From the NCBI GenBank assembly GCA_020740775.1, contig JAHEWK010000002.1, positions 992,001 through 1,056,000 of the forward strand: a stretch of DNA of 64,000 bases, read 5' to 3'. This document shows positions 21,900-34,745 of this stretch, piece after piece. The DNA comes from Ilyonectria destructans. Its lineage: Eukaryota; Ascomycota; Sordariomycetes; Hypocreales; Nectriaceae. How positions within the stretch are numbered: the first letter of the stretch is position 1; each line of letters opens with the position of its first letter. The position numbers and the translations under genes are program-made. The notes under the pieces are model-generated. The model had not been told where the DNA came from. It worked only from the letters and a program-made list of their open reading frames with translations, and made no database searches.

Positions 21900-24800
21900 T
21901 TAGGTCGTCTTCTCCTTCTTGGGGGTCTTGGCCTTCTTGGGCATGCGCACCAGCCAGTAGACAACCAGGGCAGCGCCGATGTTGAAGAAGATGTAGACCC
22001 AGAGGAGACCGAAGTTGCGCCAACGGTCCTTGTAGTAAGCGCCGACGCCGGCGAGGAAGGTGTTGGTGTCAGAGATGGAGCAGAACTCGCAGGCAGTCGT
22101 GGCGGCCTTGTCGGCAAGGTAGCCGCCGACCTTGGCAATGTACGGGTCCATGAACTCGCCGCAAGTCATGTTCGACGGGGGGTTGAACGTGAGGAACTCG
22201 TTGCTCGCGCAGACGACATCGACATTGGCGACTGCCACCGACAACATACCGCTTACGAGGTATGAGAACGGCGACACTCGGTACATGAAGATCCAGAAGC
22301 GGGGAAGAGAGTCGGAGGTAGCCAGGACACCACAGAAGATCAAGCAGAGCATGAACAACAAGTTGGCGATGTTGGCACCGGCATCAGCGGTCTCGAAACC
22401 GGCGATGATGAATGTCGAGAAGGTTCCGGTGAAGATAAGGAACATGAACAGGAACAGGAACATGAGAGCACCACGCTCAGTCAACTGATCGGCAGCGGAG
22501 GCATTGTTGTAGAGTCCGACAGGGTAGTACCAGCAGAAGAACATGATGACGGCCATCAGGGCATTCCAGGGGAGTTCGACAATAATCTGAGACAGCATGA
22601 AAACCTTCCATGAGTACACCTTGGAGGGTCTCTCGCGGACCTCGTAAAGTGAACGCTGGATGACGAATTGGGGCATGGACTGTTGGACGAGTTGACCGAA
22701 GATGGTGAGCAGGTTGAAAATGGCAAACATCTGGTTCTGAAGACCCTGGATACTGTTGGGGGCGTCGTAGAAGATGAAACCAATGAACAGAGCGATAAGA
22801 GTGCAGAGCGCAGCCTTAGAGTAGATGTAAACGGGGGTGCGCCAGTACTGCTGGAAGACACGATAGAGGACCTCGTTGAGCTGGACCATAAAAGGAGCGG
22901 CGAATTCGCGGTAGCTACCGGGATCTTCGTGGATGTCGGCAGGGGTATGCTTCTCACGCTTGATCTTCTCCAGCTCATCCTGAACGGCCTTGTACTCGGG
23001 GCTTTCACGCCATGCCTGGAACCAATCGACATCAGAGTGAGATCCGGGAGCGGCACCGATAACTTCCAACATCCACTCGGCAGGGTTGGCCTCAGTAGGG
23101 CAGGTGTGTCCGCTGATGCGCTCGAAGTAGCTGGTCATGGTCTCGGAGTGTTCGCCAATTTCGCCGAAGTACACAGTCTTGCCACCCTTGGCCAGAAAGA
23201 GAAGTCGGTCGAAGCGCTGGAACAGCATAGCGGAAGGCTGGTGGATGGTGCAGAGGACAGCCTGTCCAGCCTCGGTAAGCTTCTCAAGAAGGTCAAGAAT
23301 GGCCCAAGAGGTTTGCGAGTCAAGACCAGAAGTAGGCTCGTCCACGAAGAGCAGCAGAGGGGGCTTAGCAGCAAGCTCGACACCAATGGTAAGACGCTTG
23401 CGCTGTTCGACGTTGAGACCTTCACCGGGCACACCGACGACAGCGTCGGCATACTCCTCCATATCCAAAAGCTTAATAACCTGTTCAACATAGTCGAGCT
23501 TCTCGGCTCTTGGGACGTGGGCGGGCTGGCGAAGGAGGGCACTGAAGCCGAGGGCCTCTCGAACAGTCGAGGTCTGGAGATGGAGATCCTGCTGCTGGAC
23601 GTAACCGGTCTTGCGCTGGAAGGACATGTCACGGGGGTTACCGTCAACCAGCATCTCGCCAGTGATGACACCCATGGAAGTACGGTCGGCAAGACAGTCG
23701 AGGAGAGTGGTCTTTCCGGCACCAGAAACACCCATAAGGGCAGTGAGAGTACCGGGCTTGACCCAACCATCGACGTGATCCAAGATTCGGCGGGTTTCGT
23801 TCTTGATCTGAACCTCGTAGCAGACATCGTGCCACTGGAAGACAGAGGTCTGCTCCTGAAGGATACCACCAGCGTCCTTCTGGACTCGGCTTCGGGTGCG
23901 CTCAGCGGTGACAACGGGACCAATGTGGGCCATGGCAGCCTCGGGATCGCTGTGGTGCTTCTCGGCGTTGGCAACAACAGCGGGCTTGTGGCCACGTCGG
24001 TAGACCAGGACCTCGCCCTTGGACTTCTTCTCGGAAACCAGCTCGGCGGCAACCATGTAGGTGATGAGGAACAAGACAGTGAAGGCGATGACGACGCCAA
24101 CGTTGCGCCATCTGTGCTCCCACTTGTAGTCGAAGTTGATCTCCGCATATCGATCACCGCTGACAAAGTCATTACCCTGGACGGCACCGACAGCGCTGCA
24201 CACGCGGTTATCGGGCGAGACGTCTGCGTATCCGTCGACTGCGGGGCTGGGGACAAAGCTGTTGCACTTGTAGTGGCGGTTGTGGAACTCGTTGACAACC
24301 AAGGACTCGAAAGCATAGGCAAGGGGATCGATGTAGTAGAGCCACCTGCACCAGTCCAGCATGTAGCGCTTAGGAATGACGAATCCGGTGAAGATGACAA
24401 GATCGAGAATCAGGACAGCGGCGGGGACGAGAGCCTGGAACAGGGTGCGAGACGCCGAGGCGATGGTTCGGAAAATCATCGACATGACCAGGACAGTGAT
24501 GAAGGATATGAGCAGGAAGAAGAAGAAGGGACCAGGTTCTCGTCGCAAATTGGTCATGAAGTACAGCGTCAAATTGAAAACGATCGCATTGGCGACTTTG
24601 TACGGCATATCGCACAACATGGAGGAGACGGCTTCAGCGGAAGGATGATAGAGGGCATATCGACTATGCTTCTCGACAATCGGTCGTTGGGCGTACAGGG
24701 TCAGAATCTAAAGGATGTCAGCAGGTTTCTGAGTTGGTCTTTCAGTAGAACTCACCTCGAGAGCACTAGCAAAGGCATTCATAAGGCAGGCAAAGAACAA

Positions 24801-26587
24801 GAGGGCACCACGCTGGAAGAAACTGTTGGAAGTTTCATCCAGGTTGTAGAAAACACTACCAATAATCAAAGCCATGCCGAAGTTGCCAATCAAGGCACCA
24901 ATAGTCAAACCGGGATCACCGATAAGACGCTTCCATCCACGCCACAGGCAGAGCTGAACCTGCTGAGCGTAAGACAGGGTGAAGGGGGACTTCTTGCGCT
25001 GACCCTTGGCCTGCTGAGCGTGCTTGGAGGCACGGAAAGCCTCAGCGTCGGGGCCGTCGATGGGGTGGGCGGCCTTGTAGTCCTCAATCTCGACCTGCAG
25101 AGCCTTGTACTCGGCGCTGTTCTTCCAAGCGGCACCGAACTCGGCGGGGGTACGGGGCACCTTGCCCTTGAATCCAGGTCGCACGACGCGCTCCAAGGGG
25201 GCGGTCATGGAGGTCAGGAAATCGGGGGTGGTCTGACGGGCGGGGCACTCGAAACCCAGGTTGATAAAGTACTGCTTGGCAGCATCGGCGCGGCCAAAGA
25301 AGATCTGGTAACCCTCGTAGATAACGGCGGCCTTGTCGAAGAGATCATAAGCGCTCTGTGGGGCCTGGTATATGGAGACGACAGCGGTGCTGCTGAAGAG
25401 CTCGGTCTGGAGGCGCAGGGTCTTGCAGAACTCGATGGCGTTTGCGGAGTCGAGACCTCGAGTGGAGTTGTCCCAGCACTGGAGGGGAGCACCAGAGAGC
25501 GCGGCCTCGGAAATGGTGACACGCTTGCGCTCACCACCTGAGACACCTCGAATGTACTCGTTACCAACACGAGTGTTCATGGTGTGAGAGATGCCGAACA
25601 TGGCCATGACGACGTCGCGAAGATGGTCGGCAAAGTCGTTCCTGTTGAGGCCCTGGGGAAGCATGCGGGGCTGGCGAGCTCGGGCGGCGAAAGTGAGGGT
25701 ATCACCAACGGACAGCTGGGGGAAATGAACATCGACCTCGGCGGTATAGATGGCCTCACCGCGGTGGTGGGAGTGCATCTCCTTGGCGGTCATACCTGCG
25801 ATTGGTTGCATTAGCATTGTGTCGTATTTGCGGTGGAACAGACATGCGCCATCGCATGGATGCAGACTCGCACGAATGCTGCCACACGTTTCTCAACCAG
25901 ATTACAACGAGGTGTCTGGGAATGAGACCCCTGGGGACTGGAATTTGACTTACCTTGGTAGTTGAAGTAGGAGCCGTCGTCGACATAGAGACCGTTTGTC
26001 TCACCCGCGATGGTCTTGAGCATGGTAGAACATCCGGAGCCAGGAGGTCCCAGCACAACAAGCATCTCGCCCTTGTGCACGACACCATCGAACTGGCGCA
26101 AGATGTCGATGCGCTGGCGGTTGCCACCGGTGAGCTGCGAAAAGGCGCTGCCGAGAGACAGCCAGACGTTGGCGACATCCTTCTGGTAGTCACTGGCCTC
26201 GCCGTATCCGTAGACATTCAGGTTCTGGAAGCAGACTCCTGCGGATCGGAAGGAGGCGCCGTCCTGCTGAACAAGTTCAACAATGGACTTGGCCCACTCA
26301 CGACCGCTGAAGTTGGCCGAGGCAGGGTTGAGGGGCGAATCCTCGCCGGCCTTGAAGGGGTTTCCGTGGGGGTGGGAGGCGGTTGCGGTCGAATAGGTGC
26401 GAGCGAGAGCTTGCACAATGGAGGTGCGGCGCTCCATCTCGGAATCGTCGTCATCCCCAAGCGTTTCCGCGGGGGACGACGTGGGCTTCTCGTTCTCGGT
26501 GCCGATGTCCGTCATGGACGCCTGCTTGTTGGTCTTTTCGTCGATCTCAAGGGGGGCAACCTCGTTAGTGCCAGGGGTGGTAGACAT
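21900..26587 (-). CDS. PDR-type (ABCG) full-size ABC transporter, 1493 aa
   Basis: Exons 26587-25954, 25795-24756 and 24707-21900 join in frame; the first intron is 158 bp, long for this window, the second 48 bp. The order is NBD-TMD-NBD-TMD as in pleiotropic drug resistance pumps. NBD1 has the degenerate fungal Walker [10 protein letters not shown] (about 180-188) and signature [12 protein letters not shown]2 has a canonical GVSGAGKTT (about 884-892) and a degenerate signature LNVEQRKRL. Each half ends in a block of membrane helices with the Cys-containing extracellular loop typical of Pdr5/Cdr1. The N-terminal 100 residues are acidic and Ser-rich. It exports hydrophobic compounds at the plasma membrane. 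Strong C/G-ending codon bias suggests high expression. It converges on the condensation-enzyme gene, suggesting product export or self-protection. Confidence 0.95.
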
Positions 26588-29500
26588 TATAGGCGAGAAG
26601 GCGCCAGATGGCGTCTTGGTCTACTCGATATCTGGCGATTGGCGGCTGCCGGTTGGTGAAGGGCCCTCTGTCTGTCACTGGGGTGAAGCAGACTCGGGGA
26701 GTCGTTGTGAAAGCGGTGGTGAGCCTGCGCTCGTTGGTGGTTGTCCAGTTAAGTCAACCAACCAATACCAGTCCGGGGGAGGACAAAAAAGGGGAGAAGA
26801 GAAGGTGAGGGGGAGGAAGAGGGGATGGAAGGATCGACAGGAAGGGGATAAGGCAGAAAAGGAAGAAGAGGCATTCGAGATGGGGGAGGGACGGGGTATA
26901 ATAAGACGAGCTTGAGCCTGTAGCGGAATGGAGATAAACTCGCGTCGCCGGGAAGGCTTTCGAGTGCTTCGCGCACTAATACCCAGCAGTCAACCAGCGC
27001 AAGGTTCTCTAAACAGAGCTGTGGGGCGTGCTGGGATCTAGTGCGAGGTTTAGGCTGGGCTGGCGGGTGTGCGGCGGGTTGAAGGGCGGAGGGAGGGGCG
27101 TGGAGGCGCTGCTGGGTACCTTCCAGTAGGGGTCCAGCCCACTACGCCCACTGGCCAGTCAGCGTGTCGCCTCTACGAGCTGCCCCCCCAAAGGGCTCTA
27201 GGGCGTGTGGCTGCCGTCGGATATCTTGGTGAGCAAGTATCCGACTTTCACGCGGGCGGCCAATTTGGCGAGGCCTTCCACTGACGGTCATGGTGCGCTT
27301 CGGAGACTTCCTCTCTAGAAAAATCACCGATGCTTTATCGTCGCCTCAACCTGGATTGCCTCGCTGCAAGCATTTCATCCCATCACAATTGCTGCGTGTG
27401 TTGGCACCGTCATCAGTCCGCAATCCCCCACTCCATCTCCGCCGTCGACGGCGTCCGCATGTCCACAATAACAGATGATCCTCAATCTTTACACGCAACG
27501 GTTCGGATCCAAGACGGGCTCGCGGACTGCATCAGCAACCCGACCCGACACCGCAAAACAAACATGAGCCAGAATGACGGGGGATGGCGACGATGACGAC
27601 GAGCCACCCAGGGGGCCATACCGGGGAGCCCAGGTACAGTACACGCCTCCGTCTCTCCCCTTAAGCGCAGTTGCAATTGGGATTTGGCTCCACTCCCACA
27701 CCTCCAACTCCGCAGTGGAATGGGTGAGACTCGTAGCGAGTACCCCCTGGGCGTGGCTCGCTGGCTCCTTTTTTTTCTGACGTGCGGACGGACGACTCTG
27801 TATCCGTACCGTACCATGGTAATTGACATTGGATGGGCAGAGGCTGCTGTCTTTTCTATGAGCCTCATTGGATGCTGACCGAATGGCGATTTCTTGTTGC
27901 CTGCTTGAGTCCGACGAATGTCAGCGTGGCCTCGTCCCGAAACCCATGAGTTATATTGTATCGGTTGCGACATGTACACTAAAGCCTTTCTTTCTGTCTG
28001 ACAAGTATTCGCCGATCAATGGGGACGAAAGCGAGAGTAAGGTCTTGGCTCAGCGCCATTCGGCGAGTTGAGAGAGTTTAACCCGTGGTGGCTCACATCA
28101 GCATCTCGGGACGACGGGACAGTGACAGCATTCTACGTGGACGGGTCAACCTTACTGTTGGGGGAACAAACCGGGAGAATCTCTGGCGGGGTTGATCAAG
28201 GCGTGGAGGAACTGCAACTCTCTGCATGCTGCCTCCTCATCTGACGTGCTGCCACCCTCATGTACTATGTACATGTGAGTCGTTGCGACAATGTGACCTT
28301 ATCGCTCACCAAACGCAATGTCGTTTGCACAATGGCTTCCGCAAGCTGTCTCAAAGGAGAGACTGAACGAAGGGCAACATCTCGTACACCATGCAGCCCC
28401 GTTGTGAGATGAGATTGCAGCCGTGCCGTCGCGGATTCTCCGTGTCTTTCAGTATTTTTGCCCCGGCCACGGACCAGTCACAGGCGCAAACCAGCCAATG
28501 AGTCGAAATGAACTGGACTGACAAAATCAGGGCCCAAAAGGAGCCAAGACTTTTTCGCTTTCGCTCCCGGTCAGACCCGCACGCGACAGCGCCAATCGCT
28601 TTTTCCCCACGCCACCCTGAATCGAATCGAATCCGAGATGAATCCGAGCCAACGTATGGTTGGCCGTTTCTTGACTTTTTTTTTACTGCAACGCAGTGCG
28701 TGCTTCGCCTCCGTTCCCCTTTGCTCTCGGCCGGGTGGCAACGGCGGACCGCCCGACAACCCAGTCGGATCCGTATAAGCTGACTGACGATGTGATTCCG
28801 GGGATTTCCAGCGATTAAGTTGCCATGTTTTTACTTTTCCCATTATGCTCTCGAGGTACAGTTACGAAGCACGACCCAACGGTCTGCATTCGTCACATCC
28901 CCATGTCGTCAATCCATCGACAATCCGAGAATCCTTGCAGCCCTCTCCCCAATCGGCTCGCACTCCACGCACGGATCAGAACAGGGGCCCCAGGGCGAGC
29001 AACTCGACGCCCATTTGCCAGTTCGCCAGTTTGAGCATCAGCCAGAAAAAACGGGCAGCGTCGCCAAGCGGCCAGAGGACGCAACGCAGCCCTCCCCCAC
29101 TGGCTGAACTGCACGGAATCCCAGTGAGCCGGGGTCCCCCCCTGTGATTCGGAGTCTTCGAGCAGCCCGACAACCCGCCCACCAACCCGCTGCCCGTCAG
29201 CCCGTCCCGCGCTAGCTAGCAGGGCACCACTCTAAATCCGAGCAGCCTGTTCGGCTTGTGGGCTCCAGGGCGTGGAGGGATATGTGCAGGCGGCCGCTCA
29301 GTTTGCTGGTGGCGTTTGCGGAGGGTGGCCAGTGGGAACCGTCTGTGGTGCTGTCCTCGTGGCAGTGGGTTGTGGGCGTGGAAGCGACGCACCGTCTGGC
29401 CGACAATCGCGAGACCGATCGTGAGATGCACACTACGTAGTACGTCGCATTCATCGCATTCACGCCTGTAAGCCGCCAGGTCCCCCCAGAAGGGCTCGAG

Positions 29501-32500
29501 GTCGGTGTGATCGACTGCCCCTAAACATGCGCATCCACGCAATGCGGTACGTCTCATCTCGTGTAGCTCTCACCCAACAAACCAGAGACACCGTCTCGGT
29601 TTCGGGAAGACGTTGCGCCGTGCTCTGCCCCAAACCGCAAGGCAAAGTGCATCGTGCAAACACGAATCAAGGTTTAGAGCATGTTTGCCTACCTGCTGGG
29701 GTGACTCATAATAGTCCGGTACCGTACCGTGAAGATCGACAAATAGGCAACTTATGTTCTGGCCTCCGTACTCAACTCTTGCCAAGATATTCGACCGCCC
29801 GGGCTCCGTATTGTGACCAACGACTGCTCATCGGTCCAATCGATATCCGACTACGACATGGCAAGGTTGTGCCCTCCAATCCCCGATGCCTTGTTGTTGA
29901 TACCAAAAGCCGCCAGGGCTCGTCCGGCGACTGTCACCGAGCTAATAATCGACGCCAGGATCGTATGGAGATAGCCTTCAGATGCCCGAGATGACGAAAA
30001 TGCAGGGCACTTGGCACATCATTCACACGGGAGTCTACCGATCAAGATTTGCTACTGGACGGGCCAGCCCAACCCTGCGGGCCCTTCAATCTTCTAGGGC
30101 GTTCTGTTGCTATGCCCGGCAGTGTTTGCTTGCAGGGAGATAACGGGTACGTGAACAGCCCGAGATGTTGATGGACAACTCATCATCACAACTTCAAACA
30201 CCCTGCTTCTGCGGCTCTGTTTGGCGAACACGAACGCGAACCCCGGCAAATGAGGGATCCTCCCTCAGCTATGCTTCAGATCTTAATCCACAATCCACAT
30301 CCACCCCCAACGGCCACTGATCGTGCGCGTCCTCCAGATCAGGGACGACGGCCCAGCCTCAGGGTGTTTGGCGCCCATGAGCCCAGTCTCACACCTGAAG
30401 CCTTCCCCCGCAAGGCAGAAGTGTCTTCTACGGGAAATTGAACCATGAGGGCTGGGTTCCACTTCCTCCGCAACTCCGCCGCGCCAGTATCCGCTCCGCG
30501 CCCCTGGATCCTCATATCCACAGCCTACCAGCATCAAGCGTGCGTCTGCCTGCGTCTGTCGGGGAGACGGTTTCTATCAACAACCCGATAGGCAGGTGTC
30601 CGTCGACATACGGCGAAATGTCTCTTTTTTGCTACTGACGATCATCTCCGGCTCCTTCATGCTGTTGCCATGCACACCGTCCCCCCAGATCCCAGGATGC
30701 ATATCCCAGAGGACAGACGGGCGTATGTCGTAGCCCAGCATCCTTCGCTTGCATCCCCCCTAGTTAATCCCGCTCGTTGACAGCCACGTTGTGTGGAAAG
30801 CCGTCCATTGACAACCCCCATGGCATGGAATGTTCCCCCACTGCACACTTGCTTCGCGGCGTCCGCGCTTCCCACATTCCCAGCTGGTCTCCGACGCGAC
30901 CCAGATCTTACCGGCGCCGAATCCTTCCAGGTTTGGCGAGATAGGCCGCAGTACTTCGAATGTCTCCGACAATGTCCCCGGGCTGGTTTCGGTCCGGAGT
31001 GTCCACTCGACGGCGTCGACTTTGCCACTGGCTACCACCTGCGCCGTCACAATACTCACCCCTTGATCAAGGTGTTAAATGAAGAGTTGGCTCTACACGG
31101 AGGCCATATAAATCCGTTCAGGAAGCAATCTCAAAGGGAAGCGGCATGCAAGCCAGTCACCATCGCTTAACCAACAATCAGGCAAGCTCAAGTGAACTTT
31201 CAAATACATGCTTCTCGCCAGTGTTCAGATGTGGCTCTCGAGTTCATTTTTCTCCTCGCTATTTCCTTCCAATCAATCTATTATTATTCAATCAAAGGGG
31301 AGTCAATTTTGTCAATTCCCCATTGTAATGCCCTAAAGGTGGGGCACAACCATTCAGGGTCTTCGAGGCTATGTAAGTGATGGCACGCAATGGTCTGAAT
31401 GCCCTCATTCAAAGCCCACTTCTTTCGGTTACGATTTTTTACATCGCCAGTATTCATATCCAGTACCAATGTATCATTCAGTTATAGAGATGAGTTGAAG
31501 GCATCGAGCCCTCCAGCCTTATGTCAGGAGAACTCGGCCCGATGCGACGACCAGGGTTGCTTCGTCCACCCAGGGATCCTAGCCAATATGGCCATTGTAA
31601 AGCATTTTTTGGGCACGCGCCCCTTTTTACCCTTACATTGATCAAGACATCACACTCGGCTCCTCCAAGACGAAGTCACGAGACTGGCTTAGCGATTGCC
31701 CTTCTCTCTTCCTCATGCCTATCATGCAATTCGAATCAAATAATCAAGGGCTTGCCCTTCTGATGAGAGAACCCATGAAGCTTCCAGCCGCGCCCCAACT
31801 GCTGGCGAGGCACATGAACATCATCTAGAGTTGTTTATCAACCTGTTTTCTATACGCGTGGGTCTCTGTCCATGCAAACCTCGGCCAATGAGGTCTCGGC
31901 TCCCATGTCGGGTACCCTATATTCTCTTCTCAAAGCCGCCATCAACATGGCCGTTAGAGAATACAGCGATGCATGATGCCAATTCAGCCAAATACATCAT
32001 TAATAAGTCTAGGAGAAATGGTCGCTCAAGCAGCCATGTCTCCTATCGATAGGAGCTGTCGCGTTCAAGGTCGTGAGGAGGAGAAGGAGAAGGATAATCG
32101 CAAGGACAGCAAGGTAACCAGAGGGAAATATAAGTAGTTATCTCACCGTACTCTCCAGAATCTGTGATATCAGTGGGAAACCCGCCTGTCCAGTGACAGG
32201 TCTCTTGGTATTCAAATGCATTGTGCGGCTCCGTTCTAGTTGGTCGGCGCATTCGCCGTGTGCGACTGGGACATGAGGAGTGTTGTCCATGCCAGAGTGG
32301 GCGCCAAAGGACATGTATGACTCAGTTGGCTGGAGTGACTACTAGATCTCGCTTGGATAGACGTGTATAAACAACATTGTAGGTTCGGTGGTCAACTTCT
32401 TGATTCCGAATTCACATATATTCCAGTCAGAGACATGACTACCCCCTGAACGCGAGCAAAATGTACAATGTAACCAATGCAAAATAGACATATCTAAAAC

Positions 32501-32532
32501 TCTTCGCTCAGGATGAATAGTCTACATGTATC
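26588..32532. other. 5.9-kb gene-poor region
   Basis: It lies upstream of the ABC transporter and downstream of sam50. Many short frames occur on both strands but none shows family motifs, a believable splice pattern or a good start context. The first 400 bp are purine-rich on the plus strand, hence pyrimidine-rich as the transporter's leader. T- and C-runs around 27.3 kb and 28.6 kb look like promoter or leader sequence. No tRNA, rRNA or obvious transposon end was seen. A non-coding RNA or a rapidly evolving small gene could be missed. Confidence 0.45.
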
Positions 32533-34271
32533 CTACAAGAAGTTAATTCCCACGCCGACCTGCAGCCCCTTGGTCGACACCTCGCCCCTCCGCAGGGCCA
32601 AAGGCAGGCTGAAGTTCAGCTCGAACCGTGCCACAGGGTGCGCGTACACCAGGCCAGCGCCTGCGGCCATACTGGGAACGCCGTTGAGGAGCTCGCCCAC
32701 CGCGTTCACCATGCCATTTCGCACGGCTGAGGCGTCGATCCCCTGGACGCCGCCTTCAGGGGTCGGCTTGCTCTTGTTCTTGAGCGCCACGAGGCGGCCG
32801 CCGTTGGCGAAGAGCTGGAATCGAAGACCGGAGTCGGGACCCTTGTACGGCACAGGGAGAAGCATATTGACGCTTCCAGCAGCGAAGACGTCGCCGCCGA
32901 CAGAGTCCTGGCCATCGTGGGGGCCCAGGCCGCCGAGTTTGAAGCCGCGCACATCGGTCGGTCCGCCAAGCTGGAAGCGGTCGTTGAGACGGCTGGGGCG
33001 GATCTTGCCGTCATACTCGTAGCCAAGGGGAAGCGGGCACAGCATTCCTAGCCTGAGCCCTCCGCCAACCGAGATGCCCGTCCGATGGGAGCAGCCGGGG
33101 ATGGGCACGGGAACGGCACCTCCAATCTCAAACTCACCCTTGGAGAAAGCGACGTCTCCAGCGAGAGGGCCTACGCCAGCAAATTCGAGGCCGGAACGGA
33201 CCATGTAGCCACTCTGCGGGAGTTGCGGGTTGTCCCGTCTTTCCCGGTAGAAGGTGTGCTTGACAGAGTTCTTGATGGTGTCTCCTGCGTCGGCCCGCAC
33301 CGTTGGGCTCGCAGTCGCAGTCAGGCCGGTGATCTGTCGCCACACACCAGAATATTCCACCGAGTGAGTGTCACGCTTGTCGTTAAGCCATGAGAACCGA
33401 ACCGAACCGCCCTTGAGCACCTCCTCATGCGAAGCCCAAGGCTTCTCAGCGGCCGAGGCCAAACCTTCGAGCGATATCCTCAGGTCTGGGTTGCTCATAA
33501 CCGGGGCGCTGAGGTTAGCGCTATACGCAGATCGAGTGCGTGTGCCAGCCTTTGCATTGAGCGTGAGCATCTCAGCACCACCAAACATGTTCCGCCAGAG
33601 GAGGGAACCGTATGCGGACCCCTCGCCATTGCCGACATCGGTACCGGTCTGGAGCTTGAATCGAGAGAGTTCTCGCACGCGAATATCGACGTTCACATCG
33701 TTGGGGGAGGTCGAGGGATCAGTTTGCTGAGCTGATGTGAGGAAGAGCTCGGGCTGTGGGTTGTAGATTTCTATTTGCTCGTTAGCTTCTAGGGTAGGAT
33801 AGTTGCCGTGCGTGACTTGAACCTACGAAGTCCGTCGAGCTTTGCGCTCGCGACGCGCAGCTTCCCTATCACATCGCCGATGGTAGATCCAGAGTTTTGC
33901 GCGTCGCCAACGAGGGGGCGGAAGATAGGCTCGAGGAAGGTGGTGCGGGTGTTGGTGGCTCCGTGGACTTTGATTTCGTTGATGGTCATGGGTGCAGACA
34001 TCTGGTCCCCGATCTGCGCCATAGTTAGCGGCAAGCCCTTCCAGACTTCCGTTATCTCCGTACCAGGTTCGCCATCCGTCGCTGCTTGGCCTCATCCTGC
34101 TCATGCTTGAACTCGGGCTTCGATTCGGCTTCGTGGAGCAGAGAGCCAGCGTCGGTGTGGAGCTTGCTCAACGGGTCGGGGCTCTGGGAGCTGTTAGCAA
34201 TTGGGCGTACCAGGCAGGGCGCTCCGTGATGGACTCACCAACGCCCCGGCAGAGCTCGGAAGTGCAGCCAT
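32533..34271 (-). CDS. sam50: Sam50/Tob55, mitochondrial outer-membrane beta-barrel assembly protein, 525 aa
   Basis: Exons 34271-34239, 34183-34064, 34013-33827 and 33770-32533 join in frame over introns of 50-56 bp. The 11-codon first exon (MAALPSSAGAL) is fixed by the GT-AG pair that follows. Residues about 50-125 form the single POTRA domain (TINEIKVHGATNTRTTFLE). From about 150 onward is the Omp85-type barrel, with alternating hydrophobic strands, the conserved PTDVRGF turn and a C-terminal strand ending GVGINFL. Sam50 is the core of the SAM/TOB complex that inserts barrel proteins such as Tom40 and porin. The length fits the fungal family. It shares a promoter region with ubc6. Confidence 0.93.
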
Positions 34272-34745
34272 TGTCGCTGGTTCAACAACCGGCGTCGTTG
34301 CTTCTCAGAAACGCTCTTCCGAGGAGGTGGTTCGACACCCCAGCTCCCATCGGCAAGGAACGGCAGCTCCCCCGGTAGTCTTGTGGCGCAGGTCCCATGG
34401 ACCCACCCAGTGCTCACATGCAAACGCCCCCAAGCCACGCGTGGCTAGTGTCCGGCCGGGGGTCATTCGGCCTCCCCCCAAATGATGTCGTCCCTGCGCA
34501 ATTCAAGACACGCATTCTTCGACCCTTCATTCATCTACACCACATCCACTTTCCGCCGCATCGACTCCACCGAGCGAGCATCTCGTAGCGGTCGTTTTCT
34601 TTCTCTTTCGCCCTTTCTTCTCCTTGCGACTGTCCTTGCCACCCCTAGCGATATAATCTACCCATTCGGTCCTCACGCGACCAGCAATCTGGTCACATCC
34701 GCCAGCCTTGACCGACGACCGCCCGTCTCCCCGACCGCCACCACC
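34272..34745. promoter_or_regulatory. Bidirectional promoter between sam50 and ubc6
   Basis: 474 bp separate the two start codons of divergently transcribed genes. The ubc6 side has a C/T-rich leader (34540-34740). No TATA box is evident on either side, as expected for housekeeping genes. Confidence 0.6.

Noticed and set aside
22668..25541. 957-aa plus-strand open frame as a gene
   Set aside because: It is exactly antisense to the motif-rich ABC transporter, has low-complexity repeats of Val, Gly, Asp and Glu, and no family motifs; codon bias explains it.
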